From Rhizobium sp. SSA_523 (lineage in GTDB: Bacteria; Pseudomonadota; Alphaproteobacteria; Rhizobiales; Rhizobiaceae), in contig NZ_CP129381.1 in the NCBI RefSeq assembly GCF_030435705.1, positions 682,001 to 746,000 of the forward strand: 64,000 bases of DNA. The letters run 5' to 3'. Made by a program: the position numbers and the translations under genes. The notes beneath the pieces were generated by a model. It was not told the origin of the DNA, did not search any database, and saw only the letters and a program-made list of their open reading frames with translations. The stretch's first letter is position 1. Each line of letters begins with the position of its first letter. Shown here piece after piece: positions 44,887-57,476 of the stretch.

Positions 44887-45675
44887 TTAGTCTGCCCTGT
44901 CCCATGCCGGCTTTCGTTTCTCGAAGAAGGCTGCGATCCCCTCGCGCGCTTCGTCCTGCTCCCAGGTGTCCGCCAAGGCTGCAATACTGTCTTCGATCCG
45001 TTGAGGATCGACGGAGCGGGACAGCGTGCGCAGGAGGTTCTTGGCCGCGGCGACAGCCCCTGGTGCCGTGGATAGATAGGCCTCTGCTTCGCGCATCGCC
45101 TCTCCCAGAAGTGCATCCCGGTCGACAAGGCGGGAAACAATGCCAAGTTCCATCGCCACCCCTGCAGAAAAGCGCTTGGCCGACATAAAGACACGCCGTG
45201 CGTGTCCTTCGCCCATTCGGGCCAGCACATAGGGCCCGATCGTGGCGGGGATCAGCCCGAGCCGCGTCTCCGTCAGGCCGAACAAGGTCTCGGGCGCTGC
45301 GAGAACCACGTCGCAAATACAGGCAATGCCGACACCGCCGCCAAAGGCGCTGCCATGCACCGCGCCGATCAGCGGCTGCGGCAGGCTGTTCAAGGCACCG
45401 AGCATCTCGGCCAGTTTGCGCGCCTCAGTCATCCGCGTCTGGCGATCTGCCGCCATCTGCTGACGCATCCAGTCCAGGTCACCGCCCGCGCAGAACACAT
45501 CCCCCTCGCCGGCGAGCACGATCGCCCGAAAATCCCGGCGATCCTGCGCCGCAGCCGCGAAAGCGGTCAACTCGGCAATCATCTGGGACGACAAGCTGTT
45601 GCGCTTGGCCGGCCGGTTCAGCCGGAGCTGTACGATGCCGCGCGCATCGATGTCGCTCGTGATCGTCTCTGTCAT
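44887..45675 (-). CDS. liuC: Methylglutaconyl-CoA hydratase / enoyl-CoA hydratase (LiuC-like)
   Basis: 262-residue crotonase-family enzyme with the oxyanion-hole motif CAGGDLDWMRQQ and the GSAFGGGVGIACICD and GLIPATIGPYVL motifs typical of LiuC/AUH-like hydratases. It hydrates 3-methylglutaconyl-CoA to HMG-CoA in leucine degradation. It overlaps liuE by ATGA, and the surrounding genes make the assignment firm. Confidence 0.9.
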   Translation of the reverse strand: MTETITSDIDARGIVQLRLNRPAKRNSLSSQMIAELTAFAAAAQDRRDFRAIVLAGEGDVFCAGGDLDWMRQQMAADRQTRMTEARKLAEMLGALNSLPQPLIGAVHGSAFGGGVGIACICDVVLAAPETLFGLTETRLGLIPATIGPYVLARMGEGHARRVFMSAKRFSAGVAMELGIVSRLVDRDALLGEAMREAEAYLSTAPGAVAAAKNLLRTLSRSVDPQRIEDSIAALADTWEQDEAREGIAAFFEKRKPAWDRAD

Positions 45676-46521
45676 GCCGGGCTCCTCAGTGTGCGGGCAA
45701 AGGCCGCGACCTTATCCAGGGCATCAAGATCCAGTCCGGTGTCAAAACCGCTGCGCAGCAGATGCCGGGCGACAAGCTCCGTCGCCACATTGCCGGCAGC
45801 GCCTGGCGCATAGGGGCAACCGCCTAGCCCGCCGACAGACGCATCGAACACGCGCAGGCCGGCTTTGAGAGCCACATCGATATTGGCCAGCGCCAATCCG
45901 CCGGTATCGTGAAAATGACCTGCGAGCCGGCGGGCGGGGACCTGCTCAAGGACCGCCGACAGCATGGCAAAGACGGCGTCGGGCGTGCCGCGGCCAAGTG
46001 TTTCGCCGAGCGAAATCTCGTGGCAGCCGAGCGCCAGAAGCTCCCTCGCGACTTTCGCCACCTGAGCCGGCGCAACTTTGCCTTCGAAGGGGCAATCCGT
46101 GACGACGGAGACATAGCCGCGCAGCCGCAACCCATCCGTAAGGGCCGCCTGCGCCACGGGCGCTACGCGATCGAGGCTTTCGGCGATCGATGCATTGAGA
46201 TTGGCCCGGCTGAAGCCCTCGGTCGCAGAGACGAAGATCGCGACCTCGTCGGCCCCGGCCGCCTTCGCAGCCTCGTAGCCTTTAAGATTCGGGGTCAACA
46301 CGCAATAGGACAGGCCTGACCGGCGCGGGACACCCGCCATGACCTCAGCCGCATCCGCCATTTGCGGCACCCATTTCGGGCTGACGAAACTGGTCGCCTC
46401 GATCCGGCTAAAGCCGCATGCTGCCAGTTGGCGGATCAGGGCCAGCTTCTCTTCCGTCGCGACGAAGCGGCTTTCGTTTTGCAGCCCGTCACGCGGGCCG
46501 ACTTCGTAGAGTTCGACAAAC

Positions 46522-46529
<8 letters not shown>
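45672..46529 (-). CDS. liuE: Hydroxymethylglutaryl-CoA lyase
   Basis: 285-residue HMGL-like TIM-barrel enzyme. VGPRDGLQNE holds the conserved catalytic Arg-Asp, HFHDTGGLALAN the metal-binding His pair, and GGLGGCPYAPGAAGN the catalytic Cys loop. It cleaves HMG-CoA to acetoacetate and acetyl-CoA, the last step of leucine breakdown. The start lies inside the end of the carboxylase alpha gene (8-bp overlap). Confidence 0.94.
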
Positions 46530-48474
<1,945 letters not shown>

Positions 48475-48495
48475 CGTCAGGTTCTCCAATCCCGC

Positions 48496-50100
48496 TCACA
48501 TGCGGAAGAGGCCGAAACGGGTTTCCCCGATCGGCGCGTTCAGACTTGCGCGAAGCGAAAGGGCAAGAACGTCTCGGGTCTTGCGCGGATCGACGATGCC
48601 GTCGTCCCACAGCCGCGCCGAGGCGTAGAGCGGGTGGCTCTGACGCTCGAACATCTGCAGGGTCGGCCGCTTGAACTCCGCCTCCTCCTCCACACTCCAG
48701 GAACCGCCTTTGCGCTCGATGCCCTCGCGGCGTACGGTGGCGAGCACGTCGGCCGCCTGTTCTCCGCCCATCACCGAAATGCGGGAATTGGGCCAGGACC
48801 ACAGGAAGCGCGGCGAGAATGCCCGCCCGGCCATGCCGTAATTGCCGGCCCCGAATGAGCCGCCGACCAGCATCGTGATCTTCGGCACGGCTGTCGTCGC
48901 AACGGCGGTCACCATTTTCGCGCCATGTCGTGCAATGCCCTCATTCTCATATTTCCGACCAACCATGAAGCCGGTGATATTCTGCAGGAAGACGAGCGGT
49001 ATGCCACGTTGCGAGCAGAGTTCGACGAAATGCGCGCCCTTCTGGGCGCTTTCGGAGAACAGGACGCCATTATTGGCGACGATCCCGACGGGGCAGCCCC
49101 TGATATGGGCAAAGCCCGTGACGAGGGTTTCTCCGAAACGGGCCTTGAACTCATCAAAGCGGCTGCCGTCAACGACGCGCGCGATCACTTCGCGAATATC
49201 ATAGGGGGTGCGCAGATCGGCCGGCACGACGCTCAGGAGCTCCTCCGGATCGTAGGCGGGGTCTTCCGGGGCCTGCCATTGGATTCCGGCGCGAGGCTGG
49301 CGGTTCAGATTGAAGACGGCCCGCCTGGCAAGCGCCAAAGCATGCCCGTCATCCTCGGCCAGATAGTCCGCAACGCCGGACAGGCGCGTATGCACGTCTC
49401 CGCCGCCGAGATCCTCCGCGCTGACAACCTCGCCCGTCGCGGCCTTCACCAGAGGCGGGCCGGCCAGGAAAATCGTCCCTTGATCGCGCACGATGATCGA
49501 CACGTCGGACATGGCGGGCACATAGGCGCCGCCTGCGGTGCAGGATCCCATCACGACGGCGATCTGGGCAATGCCCATCGCGCTCATCTGAGCCTGATTG
49601 TAAAAAATGCGGCCGAAATGGTCCCGATCCGGAAAGACTTCATCCTGGTTGGGAAGATTGGCGCCGCCGCTATCCACGAGATAGATGCACGGCAGATGAC
49701 AGGCCTGCGCGATCTCCTGCGCCCGCAAATGCTTTTTGACCGTCATCGGATAATAGGTTCCGCCTTTGACGGTGGCGTCATTAGCAAGGATCATGACGTC
49801 CTGGCCCTCGACGCGGCCGATGCCGGCAATCATGCCGGCACCCGGCGCGGCATTGTCATACATGTCATGCGCGGCAGTCGCGCCGATCTCGAGAAAGGCC
49901 GAGCCGGCATCGAGAAGGTTGGCAACCCGGTCCCGCGGCAGCATTTTTCCGCGTGCGACATGCCGCGCCCTTGCCTCTTCGCCGCCCCCTTCGGCGGCAG
50001 CTTCGGCTGCAGCGCGCACGGTTTCGAGAAGGGACAGATGCTGGGCGCGATTGCTGCGCGCGGCCTCTGATGCGGATATAAAGTCGGATTTCAGTTTCAT
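48496..50100 (-). CDS. liuB: Methylcrotonyl-CoA carboxylase, carboxyltransferase beta subunit
   Basis: 534-residue carboxyltransferase, usual length. Motifs [32 protein letters not shown] and [23 protein letters not shown] are characteristic of MCC beta. It transfers CO2 from biotin to 3-methylcrotonyl-CoA. It sits 21 bp upstream of the alpha subunit gene. Confidence 0.95.
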   Translation of the reverse strand: MKLKSDFISASEAARSNRAQHLSLLETVRAAAEAAAEGGGEEARARHVARGKMLPRDRVANLLDAGSAFLEIGATAAHDMYDNAAPGAGMIAGIGRVEGQDVMILANDATVKGGTYYPMTVKKHLRAQEIAQACHLPCIYLVDSGGANLPNQDEVFPDRDHFGRIFYNQAQMSAMGIAQIAVVMGSCTAGGAYVPAMSDVSIIVRDQGTIFLAGPPLVKAATGEVVSAEDLGGGDVHTRLSGVADYLAEDDGHALALARRAVFNLNRQPRAGIQWQAPEDPAYDPEELLSVVPADLRTPYDIREVIARVVDGSRFDEFKARFGETLVTGFAHIRGCPVGIVANNGVLFSESAQKGAHFVELCSQRGIPLVFLQNITGFMVGRKYENEGIARHGAKMVTAVATTAVPKITMLVGGSFGAGNYGMAGRAFSPRFLWSWPNSRISVMGGEQAADVLATVRREGIERKGGSWSVEEEAEFKRPTLQMFERQSHPLYASARLWDDGIVDPRKTRDVLALSLRASLNAPIGETRFGLFRM

Positions 50101-50142
50101 CGGCGCCTCCAGCCGTTATACGCGGGACGAGTGGCGAGGTAT

Positions 50143-51306
50143 TCAGGCCATTGAGGACATCAGCTCCCGGCCGATGAGCATACGGCGGATTTCGGACGTG
50201 CCCGCGCCGATTTCCATCAGTTTGGCATCGCGGAACAACCGGCTGACGACACTGTCGCTCAGAAAGCCCGCGCCACCGAGCGCCTGCACGGCCTGGTGTG
50301 CCTGGACCATGGCCTGCTCGCTGGCGTAAAGGACGGCGCCGGCGGCATCCTGGCGCGTCACCTCGCCGCGATCGCAGCTCTTGGCCACTTCATACACATA
50401 GGCCCGTGCCGTGTTGAGTGCGACATACATGTCCGCGATCTTGCCCTGCATCAGCTGGAAGTTGCCGACCGGCTGCCCGAACTGCTCGCGTGTCGAGACA
50501 TAGGGCATGACCTCGTCCAGGCAGGCAGCCATGATGCCAAGCCCGATGCCCGACAAGACCACCCGTTCGAAGTCGAGGCCGGACATCAGCACCCGAACGC
50601 CCCTGCCCTCTTCGCCCAGCACGTTGTCGAAAGGCACTTCCACCTCGTCGAATATCAGTTCGGCAGTATTGGAACCGCGCATTCCGAGCTTGTCGAAATG
50701 GGGGCTGGTGGAAAAGCCTTTCATCCCCTTTTCGACGATGAAGGCAGTGATGCCCTTGGAGCCCGCATCCGGATCGGTCTTGGCATAAACCACCAGCGTG
50801 TCGGCATCCGGACCATTGGTGATCCAGTACTTATTGCCTTTCAGGACATAATATCCGTTGCGCTTCGTGGCCCTGAGCTTCATCGAGACGACGTCCGAGC
50901 CCGCGCCGGGCTCCGACATGGCCAAGGCACCGACATGGTCGCCCGAAACCAGGCCGGGAAGATATTTCCGGCGCTGCTCCTCCGAACCGTTCAGCTTGAT
51001 CTGGTTGACACAGAGGTTGGAATGCGCGCCGTAGGAGAGGCTGATGGAGGCGGATGCGCGGGCAATTTCTTCCACGGCAACGGTATGGGCGAGATAGCCC
51101 ATGCCTGCGCCGCCATAGGCTTCGTCCACCGTAATGCCCAGGAGGCCAAGTTCGCCCATTTCCCTCCACAGGGCATTGGGAAAACTGTTCGAGCGATCAA
51201 CCTCGGCGGCAATCGGCTTCAGCCTCTCCTGCGCCCAGTCGTGGACGGTCTCCCGCAGCGCTGCGACATCCTCTCCAAGGTCGAAGCGCATCGTGGCATG
51301 GAACAT
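50143..51306 (-). CDS. liuA: Isovaleryl-CoA dehydrogenase
   Basis: 387-residue acyl-CoA dehydrogenase. [16 protein letters not shown] and [16 protein letters not shown] flank the FAD site. The catalytic Glu of the IVD type lies in [12 protein letters not shown] rather than near the C-terminus, which separates it from other acyl-CoA dehydrogenases. It oxidises isovaleryl-CoA to 3-methylcrotonyl-CoA. Start at 51306 with GAGGA upstream. Confidence 0.94.
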   Translation of the reverse strand: MFHATMRFDLGEDVAALRETVHDWAQERLKPIAAEVDRSNSFPNALWREMGELGLLGITVDEAYGGAGMGYLAHTVAVEEIARASASISLSYGAHSNLCVNQIKLNGSEEQRRKYLPGLVSGDHVGALAMSEPGAGSDVVSMKLRATKRNGYYVLKGNKYWITNGPDADTLVVYAKTDPDAGSKGITAFIVEKGMKGFSTSPHFDKLGMRGSNTAELIFDEVEVPFDNVLGEEGRGVRVLMSGLDFERVVLSGIGLGIMAACLDEVMPYVSTREQFGQPVGNFQLMQGKIADMYVALNTARAYVYEVAKSCDRGEVTRQDAAGAVLYASEQAMVQAHQAVQALGGAGFLSDSVVSRLFRDAKLMEIGAGTSEIRRMLIGRELMSSMA

Positions 51307-51364
51307 GAAATCCTCCTCACTGGCCTCACGGGCCTCACTTGGCCTCGGATCGCCTCGCTTAGCT

Positions 51365-52132
51365 TCATTTGGGGGCCATGCGGAGGGCGCCATCCAGTCG
51401 GATGACCTCTCCATTCAGCATGGCATTTTCGATGATGTGCCGGACCAGCGCCGCATATTCGGCGGGTTCACCGAGGCGCGAGGGAAAGGGCACGGATGCG
51501 CCGAGCGTATCCTGCACATCTTGCGGCATCCCGGCCATCATCGGCGTCTTGAATATGCCCGGCGCGATGGTCATCACGCGAATGCCGTGGCGGGCAAGTT
51601 CGCGCGCCATCGGCAATGTCAGGCCGACGACGCCCGCCTTGGATGCGGCATAGGCCGCCTGTCCGATCTGGCCGTCGAAGGCAGCAATCGACGCAGTGTT
51701 GACGATCACACCGCGTTCGCCGCCTGCATCCGCCTGCGAGCGGGCCATCGCTTCCGCGGCCAGCCGGCCCATGTTGAAGGTCCCGATCAGATTGATCTGG
51801 ACGGCGCGAGCAAAGCTTTCCAGCCGGTGCGGAGCCTCCCGGCCCAACACTTTCTCACCCGGTGCAATGCCGGCACAATTCACCAGACCCTGCAGTCCGC
51901 CGAATTCGCTTTCCGCCAGCCTGACCGCGGCCTGCGCCTCCGCCTCCAGCGTCACGTCGGTTTGGACGAACCGCGCCGAGGCGCCAAGCGCCGCCGCTGC
52001 CGCCTCGCCCGCCCGGGCATCGCGGTCGGCAAGCACGACGCGCGCGCCCGCGGAAATCAACATGCCCGCCGTCGCCGCCCCGAGGCCCGATGCCGCGCCT
52101 GTGACAAGGAAGGTCTTGCCCGCAATGTCCAT
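51365..52132 (-). CDS. Short-chain dehydrogenase, 3-hydroxyacyl-CoA dehydrogenase type 2-like
   Basis: 255-residue classical SDR with cofactor motif [15 protein letters not shown], active-site Ser in [10 protein letters not shown] and YAASK (Tyr-Lys). The insertion pattern and the end [22 protein letters not shown] match HSD10-type 3-hydroxy-2-methylacyl-CoA dehydrogenases of isoleucine degradation. It would oxidise 2-methyl-3-hydroxybutyryl-CoA with NAD. It begins 3 bp after the hydratase stop. Confidence 0.9.
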   Translation of the reverse strand: MDIAGKTFLVTGAASGLGAATAGMLISAGARVVLADRDARAGEAAAAALGASARFVQTDVTLEAEAQAAVRLAESEFGGLQGLVNCAGIAPGEKVLGREAPHRLESFARAVQINLIGTFNMGRLAAEAMARSQADAGGERGVIVNTASIAAFDGQIGQAAYAASKAGVVGLTLPMARELARHGIRVMTIAPGIFKTPMMAGMPQDVQDTLGASVPFPSRLGEPAEYAALVRHIIENAMLNGEVIRLDGALRMAPK

Positions 52133-52135
52133 GGC

Positions 52136-52909
52136 TCACCTGTTCTTGAAATTGGCGGCGCGCCGCTCGACAAAGGCCGCCATGCCTTCGGCCCGATCAT
52201 CCAGAGCAAAGGTCGACTGGAACAGGCGCCGCTCAAACAGCAGACCTTCAGCAAGCGTCGTCTCGAACGCGCGGTTCACCGCATCCTTGGCCATGGCCGC
52301 TGCCGGTTGCGACATTCCAGCGACGACAGCGGCAATCTTGACCGCCTCCTCCACCAGATCTGCGGAAGGAAAGACGCGGCTCACCAGACCGCAGCGCTCG
52401 GCCTCGGCCGCATCCATCATTCGGCCGGTCAGCACCATATCCATGGCCTTGGACTTGCCGACGAAGCGCGTCAGTCGCTGCGAACCGCCCATGCCGGGAA
52501 TGGTGCCGAGCTTGATTTCCGGCTGGCCGAATTTTGCACTGTCGGCCGCCAGGATGAAATCGCACATCATGGCCAGTTCGCAGCCGCCACCGAGGGCGAA
52601 ACCGGAAACGGCGGCGATGATCGGCTTGCGGCGGCCGGTGAACAGCGACCATTCCGCGAAACGATCGGCCACCGCTACATCCTGGAAGGTGAGCGCCTGC
52701 ATCTCCTTGATATCGGCGCCGGCGGCAAAGGCCTTTTCCGACCCGGTCAAGACGAGGCAACCGATGCCGGGATCGGCGTCGGCATCGGCCGTTACCGCGA
52801 TCAATTCCTCCGTCACCTTCGAGTTCAGGGCATTGAGAGCCTCCGGCCGATTGAGCCGGATCAGCAGAACCTTGTCCCGCCGTTCGGTGAGGATGGTTTC
52901 ATAGGTCAT
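52136..52909 (-). CDS. Enoyl-CoA hydratase
   Basis: 257-residue crotonase with [27 protein letters not shown] (catalytic Glu) and [20 protein letters not shown] (second catalytic Glu), the classical short-chain enoyl-CoA hydratase signature. It hydrates methacrylyl-CoA, tiglyl-CoA or crotonyl-CoA in valine/isoleucine breakdown. Start [12 protein letters not shown] with GGAGAAA upstream. Confidence 0.92.
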   Translation of the reverse strand: MTYETILTERRDKVLLIRLNRPEALNALNSKVTEELIAVTADADADPGIGCLVLTGSEKAFAAGADIKEMQALTFQDVAVADRFAEWSLFTGRRKPIIAAVSGFALGGGCELAMMCDFILAADSAKFGQPEIKLGTIPGMGGSQRLTRFVGKSKAMDMVLTGRMMDAAEAERCGLVSRVFPSADLVEEAVKIAAVVAGMSQPAAAMAKDAVNRAFETTLAEGLLFERRLFQSTFALDDRAEGMAAFVERRAANFKNR

Positions 52910-52934
52910 CGATTTCTCCTTTGCCGCGTCCTGC

Positions 52935-54077
52935 TCACGCATCCGCCAGAACCGCGCGCGCAATGATCAGACGCATGATTTCGTTCGTGCCTTCCAGGAT
53001 CTGGTGAACCCGCAGGTCACGCACGATCTTCTCCACGCCGTAATCCGCCAGGTAACCATAGCCACCGTGCAATTGCAGGGAACGGTTCGCAACCTCCCAG
53101 GCATCGTCGGTCACATGCTTCTTGGCCATGGCGCACAGCATTGTGGCATCCGGCTGGCGGGCGTCGAGCGCCGCCGCGGCCCGCCACAGGAAGGTGCGCG
53201 ACACTTCCAGCGCCGTCGCCATTTCTGCGATCTGGAATTGCAGGGCCTGAAACTCGTTGAGCCTCTGGCCGAAAGCCTTGCGCTCAGAAACATAGGCGAT
53301 GGCCTTTGAAAGTGCCGACTGCGCGCCGCCGAGGGAGCAGGCGGCAATCGAGGTGCGTCCGCCATCCAGCGCTTCCATGGCGAGTTTGAACCCTGTTCCC
53401 TCCGGTCCGAGCATGGCGTCTTTGCCAACCCGCACCCTGTCCAGCAACACTGTGCGGGTGGGCTGGGCGTTCCAGCCCATCTTCTTTTCATTGGCCCCGA
53501 AACTCAGGCCCTGTGCGCCCTTTTCGACAATGAATGCCGAAATACCCTTCGGACCCGGCCCGCCGGTGCGTGCCATGACAACGTAGAGATCCGTCTCGCC
53601 GGCGCCGGAGATAAACATCTTCTGGCCCGTCAGCAGGTAGGCGTCGCCATCGCGTTCGGCGCGCGTGGTCAAGGCTGCAGCATCCGAGCCGCAGGCGGGC
53701 TCGGTGAGGCAGTAGGATGCGAGGATCTCCGCAGTGCAGAGACGCGGCAGGACGTTTTCCTTCTGTGCCGCACTGCCATGCTTGTCGATCATGCTCGCCA
53801 CCATGTTGTGGATCGACAGATAGGCGGAAATGGCAGGGCAGCCGGTTGCCAGGGCCTCGTAGATGAGAACCGCATCGACCCGCTGGAGACCCGACCCGCC
53901 ATGATCTTCCGAGACCATGATCCCGCCAAGTCCAAGCTGCGCCGCCTTGCGGATCACGTCTACCGGGAAATGCCGGGTCTGGTCCCATTCCAGGGCCTGC
54001 GGAGCGATCTCGTCACGGGCAAAGGTCTCGGCCATGTCGCGAATGGCGACCTGTTCTTCGGAAAGCGAAAAATCCAT
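52935..54077 (-). CDS. Acyl-CoA dehydrogenase (isobutyryl/short-branched-chain type)
   Basis: 380-residue acyl-CoA dehydrogenase with [34 protein letters not shown] and the C-terminal catalytic Glu in [12 protein letters not shown]. The GAGETDLY and WNAQPTRTV segments are typical of isobutyryl-CoA dehydrogenases (ACAD8-like). It would act on isobutyryl-CoA from valine. Start MDFSLSEEQ is canonical; the 56-codon upstream frame lies in the thiolase gene. Confidence 0.9.
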   Translation of the reverse strand: MDFSLSEEQVAIRDMAETFARDEIAPQALEWDQTRHFPVDVIRKAAQLGLGGIMVSEDHGGSGLQRVDAVLIYEALATGCPAISAYLSIHNMVASMIDKHGSAAQKENVLPRLCTAEILASYCLTEPACGSDAAALTTRAERDGDAYLLTGQKMFISGAGETDLYVVMARTGGPGPKGISAFIVEKGAQGLSFGANEKKMGWNAQPTRTVLLDRVRVGKDAMLGPEGTGFKLAMEALDGGRTSIAACSLGGAQSALSKAIAYVSERKAFGQRLNEFQALQFQIAEMATALEVSRTFLWRAAAALDARQPDATMLCAMAKKHVTDDAWEVANRSLQLHGGYGYLADYGVEKIVRDLRVHQILEGTNEIMRLIIARAVLADA

Positions 54078-54081
54078 GGGT

Positions 54082-55266
54082 TCAATCCAGTCTCTCGAGG
54101 GCAATGGCGGTCGCCTCACCGCCGCCGATGCAGACGCTGGCAACGCCTCGCCGCCCGCCGGCCATCTGCAGCGCCGACAGCAAAGTGACGAGAATTCGCG
54201 CACCGGAGGCACCGATCGGATGGCCGAGCGCGCAGGCGCCCCCATTGATGTTCACCTTTTCCGGCGGCAAAGCGAGTTCACGCATCGCCGCCATGGGCAC
54301 GACGGCGAAGGCCTCGTTGATCTCATAGAGATCCACCTCGTCCGCAGACCATCCGCACCGCTGAAACAGGCGCTGCATCGCGCCGATCGGCGCCGTCGGG
54401 AAAAGCCGTGGCTCACTGGCATAAGCGGTCTGCGCCACGATGCGTGCGAGCGGCGACAGCCCGCGGCGCTCTGCCTCCTCAAGGCTCATCAGCACCAGGG
54501 CCGCGGCTCCATCGCTGATCGAGGATGAATTGGCCGCCGTTACCGTGCCTTGCGGGCGGAAAGCGGGTTTCAGCATCGGGATCTTATCCGGCCGCGCATG
54601 ACCCGGCTGCTCATCGGTATCGATTGTCGCGGCGCCGGCCTTTCCGGAAACGGTCACCGGCGCGATCTCGTTGCCAAACCGGCCCTCCGAAATGGCAGCC
54701 TGCGCACGAGACAGTGATTGCAGCGCATAGGCATCCTGCGCTTCGCGGGTGAACTGGTAGGCTTCGGCGCAATCCTCGGCAAACGTGCCCATCAGACGGC
54801 CGCTCTCATAGGCATCCTCCAGCCCGTCGAGGAACATGTGGTCCACGACCCTGCCATGCCCCATGCGATAACCGCCGCGGGCCCTGTCCAGAAGATAGGG
54901 CGCATTCGACATGCTCTCCATGCCGCCGGCCACCAGGGTCCGTGCCTCCCCGGCCCTGATTGAATCGCAGGCCATCATCACCGTCTTCATGCCGGAGCCG
55001 CACATCTTGTTGATGGTCGATGCCGGTGTCGAGACCGGCAGACCGGCGCTCAGCGCCGCCTGGCGGGCCGGCGCCTGCCCCTGTCCGGCGGTCAGCACGC
55101 AGCCCATCAGCACTTCATCGACTTCGGAGGGGTCCAGCCCGGCACGCGCAAGTGCCGATTGAATGGCGACACCGCCCAGTTCGGCGGCCTTCCTGCCCAT
55201 AAGCGCACCCTGAAAACCGCCAATGGGCGTACGGGCGGCGCCAACGACCACGACGTCATTGCGCAT
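54082..55266 (-). CDS. Acetyl-CoA acetyltransferase (thiolase)
   Basis: 394-residue thiolase with nucleophile Cys89 (INKMCGSGM), His349 (GHPIGASG) and Cys379 (VCIGGGEA). It cleaves acetoacetyl-CoA or 2-methylacetoacetyl-CoA, the end step of isoleucine and leucine degradation. It is the first gene of the amino-acid degradation block, 126 bp after the acyl-CoA ligase, so a promoter may lie in that gap. Confidence 0.94.
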   Translation of the reverse strand: MRNDVVVVGAARTPIGGFQGALMGRKAAELGGVAIQSALARAGLDPSEVDEVLMGCVLTAGQGQAPARQAALSAGLPVSTPASTINKMCGSGMKTVMMACDSIRAGEARTLVAGGMESMSNAPYLLDRARGGYRMGHGRVVDHMFLDGLEDAYESGRLMGTFAEDCAEAYQFTREAQDAYALQSLSRAQAAISEGRFGNEIAPVTVSGKAGAATIDTDEQPGHARPDKIPMLKPAFRPQGTVTAANSSSISDGAAALVLMSLEEAERRGLSPLARIVAQTAYASEPRLFPTAPIGAMQRLFQRCGWSADEVDLYEINEAFAVVPMAAMRELALPPEKVNINGGACALGHPIGASGARILVTLLSALQMAGGRRGVASVCIGGGEATAIALERLD

Positions 55267-55392
55267 ATCTTCCTCCTGACACGAAGACCGCGATCCTCAT
55301 GCTATGCTCCCGGCCACAGACTTATCCTTTATTCGGCGGACGAGACAAGGGGCGTCTTGCCCGACCGTTTCAGCCATGCCGCGTCCCTCCGA

Positions 55393-56562
55393 TCACTCGT
55401 AACTGCGTCGGTCCTCGATCACCTTGCCGTCATTGGGCAGTGCACCCGGCGGCAAGAGCTCCACCTGGCCCCGCATTTTCAGCGTCGCGACAATGCTTTG
55501 CTCGTAAAGCGCCGGATTGGTCGCCCGGGTTTCGATCTGCACGGTCATGATGTCCATCTCGCCTTCGCGACTGGCGACGACCCGAGCGCGGGCGATTTCA
55601 TCGTGACGGGCCACCAGCTGGGCGACCTGTTCAGGCCGTACGAACATGCCCTTGATCTTGGTCGTCTGATCCGCCCGGCCCATCCAGCCCTTGATTCGCC
55701 GATTGGTGCGCCCGCAGGGGCTCATCCCCGGCAGGATGGCGGAGAGATCGCCCGTGGCAAAGCGCGTGAGGGGATAATCCGGGTTGAGCGAGGTCACCAC
55801 GACTTCGCCCACTTCTCCATCCGGAACGGGATGATCGGATCCGGGCCGCACGATTTCGACGATGATCCCCTCATCCATGATGAGCCCTTCCATGGCCTTG
55901 GATTCATAGGCGATATTGCCGAGATCGGCGGTCGCATAGACCTGCAGGCAATCGATCCCCTGATCGGCATAGGCCTGGCGCAGGCTGGGAAACAGCGCGC
56001 CGCCGGAGACGGCCGCCTTGCGGATGGCAAGCGTTTCTCCCATATCCTGCGCCTTTTCCAAAAGGATCTTCAGGTAATCGGGCGTACCGGCATAGACCGT
56101 CGTACCGATATCCACTGCGGCGCGCACCTGAAGTTCCGTCTGTCCCGTTCCTGCCGGGAGCACGGCTGCGCCCACCGCGCGGGCCCCATTTTCAAAGATC
56201 ATGCCGGCCGGCGTCAGATGATAGCCGAAGCAATTGTGCACGATATCGCCCCGCCCGACGCCCAGGGCATGCAGGAACCGCCCCATCCGCCACCAGTCAT
56301 GGCTGACCCCGCCCGGTTCGTAGATCGGGCCGGGAGATTGAAAATAATGAACGATAGCGCCTGTCGGCAGCCCGCCGAAAGGCGGCTTTGCCTTTTGCCG
56401 TTCTGAGAGTTCGGCCTTGCGCAGGACGGGCAGCGAAGCGAGCGCCGAAAGCGAGCCGAGCCGCGCCTCGCCGCGTTGCGCAAACAGCTCGTTGAGGAGT
56501 TTCAACTGGCCGGCCTCGCGTTCATCCTGGGAGCGCGTTTCAAGGTGATCGAAATGAGTCAT
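55393..56562 (-). CDS. PaaK-like phenylacetate-CoA ligase family protein
   Basis: 389-residue AMP-forming ligase of the phenylacetate-CoA ligase group. Motifs include YFQSPGPIYEPGGVSHDWWRMGRF, a shortened Ser-Gly P-loop version, YATADLGNIAYES, and MGRADQTTKIKGMFVRPEQV (C-terminal hinge). It activates an aryl or branched acid to its CoA ester. Start 56562 has AAGGACAG; an alternative ATG at 56592 overlaps the livF stop. It ends the second Liv operon, so its acid is probably imported by that transporter. Confidence 0.85.
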   Translation of the reverse strand: MTHFDHLETRSQDEREAGQLKLLNELFAQRGEARLGSLSALASLPVLRKAELSERQKAKPPFGGLPTGAIVHYFQSPGPIYEPGGVSHDWWRMGRFLHALGVGRGDIVHNCFGYHLTPAGMIFENGARAVGAAVLPAGTGQTELQVRAAVDIGTTVYAGTPDYLKILLEKAQDMGETLAIRKAAVSGGALFPSLRQAYADQGIDCLQVYATADLGNIAYESKAMEGLIMDEGIIVEIVRPGSDHPVPDGEVGEVVVTSLNPDYPLTRFATGDLSAILPGMSPCGRTNRRIKGWMGRADQTTKIKGMFVRPEQVAQLVARHDEIARARVVASREGEMDIMTVQIETRATNPALYEQSIVATLKMRGQVELLPPGALPNDGKVIEDRRSYE

Positions 56563-56588
56563 GATTTCTGTCCTTGCGTCTGCCGTCC

Positions 56589-57413
56589 TCATGCCAGCCA
56601 CCGCTTCCGACGCCGGTAGCTGCGGACATCGCGGAAACTGTTGCGCCCCTTGTCCGACATGCCGAGATAGAATTCCCTGACGTCCGGATTTTCGCGAAGG
56701 TCGCGCGCCGGCCCGTCCATCACCACCCGGCCGCTTTCCAGGATGTAGCCGTAATGGGCGTATCGAAGCGCGACATTGGTGTTTTGCTCGGCCAGGAGGA
56801 AGGTCACGCCCTCGCCCTCATTGACCGCCTTGACGATCTCGAAGATCTGCTCGACCAGCTGTGGCGCGAGCCCCATGCTGGGTTCGTCGAGCAGGACGCA
56901 TTCGGGCCGGCTCATCAGCGCGCGGCCGATCGCCGTCATCTGCTGCTCGCCGCCTGACGTGTAGCCGGCCTGCGATTTGCGCCGCTCCTTCAGCCGCGGA
57001 AAATAGGTGTAGACCATATCGAGATCGCGGCGAATTTCCGCCGTGCCGGCCCGACGCGTATAGGCGCCGGTAAGGAGGTTTTCCTCCACCGTCAAATGTT
57101 CGAAGCAGTGGCGACCCTCCATCACCTGGATGACGCCGCGCGCCACCAGATCCGCCGGAGACAGATCCTGCACGCGATTGCCGCGATAGATGATCGACCC
57201 TTTGGTGACCTCGCCCCGCTCCGATTTCAGGAGATTGGAGATCGCCTTCAACGTGGTCGTCTTGCCGGCGCCGTTGCCGCCGAGAAGCGCGGTGATGCCG
57301 CGCCTGGGCACCGACAGGCTGACCCCCTTCAGCACCAGGATGACGTGATTGTAAATCACCTCGATATTGTTGACCTCGAGAAGCGTCTGGTCATTGGTTT
57401 CGGCGTTCAGCAT
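56589..57413 (-). CDS. livF: Branched-chain-type ABC transporter ATP-binding protein LivF (second system)
   Basis: 274-residue ATPase, about 40 residues longer than standard LivF because of a basic C-terminal tail (SDKGRNSFRDVRSYRRRKRW). Walker A GGNGAGKTT, signature TSGGEQQM and Walker B VLLDEPSMG are present. Together with the livG gene at 60945-61808 it powers the second HAAT importer. Confidence 0.92.
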   Translation of the reverse strand: MLNAETNDQTLLEVNNIEVIYNHVILVLKGVSLSVPRRGITALLGGNGAGKTTTLKAISNLLKSERGEVTKGSIIYRGNRVQDLSPADLVARGVIQVMEGRHCFEHLTVEENLLTGAYTRRAGTAEIRRDLDMVYTYFPRLKERRKSQAGYTSGGEQQMTAIGRALMSRPECVLLDEPSMGLAPQLVEQIFEIVKAVNEGEGVTFLLAEQNTNVALRYAHYGYILESGRVVMDGPARDLRENPDVREFYLGMSDKGRNSFRDVRSYRRRKRWLA

Positions 57414-57425
57414 GGATGTCGTTCC

Positions 57426-57463
57426 GGCGGAAAGGTGCGGTTCCGCCCCGGCCGATCGGCCGG
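57426..57463 (-). repeat. Two adjacent hairpins between livK and livF
   Basis: GGCGGAA/TTCCGCC (57426-57432, 57441-57447) followed by the perfect 16-bp palindrome CCGGCCGATCGGCCGG (57448-57463). They occupy the 63-bp gap after the binding-protein gene and probably stabilise its mRNA. Confidence 0.6.
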
Positions 57464-57476
57464 AGCGGATCCTGTC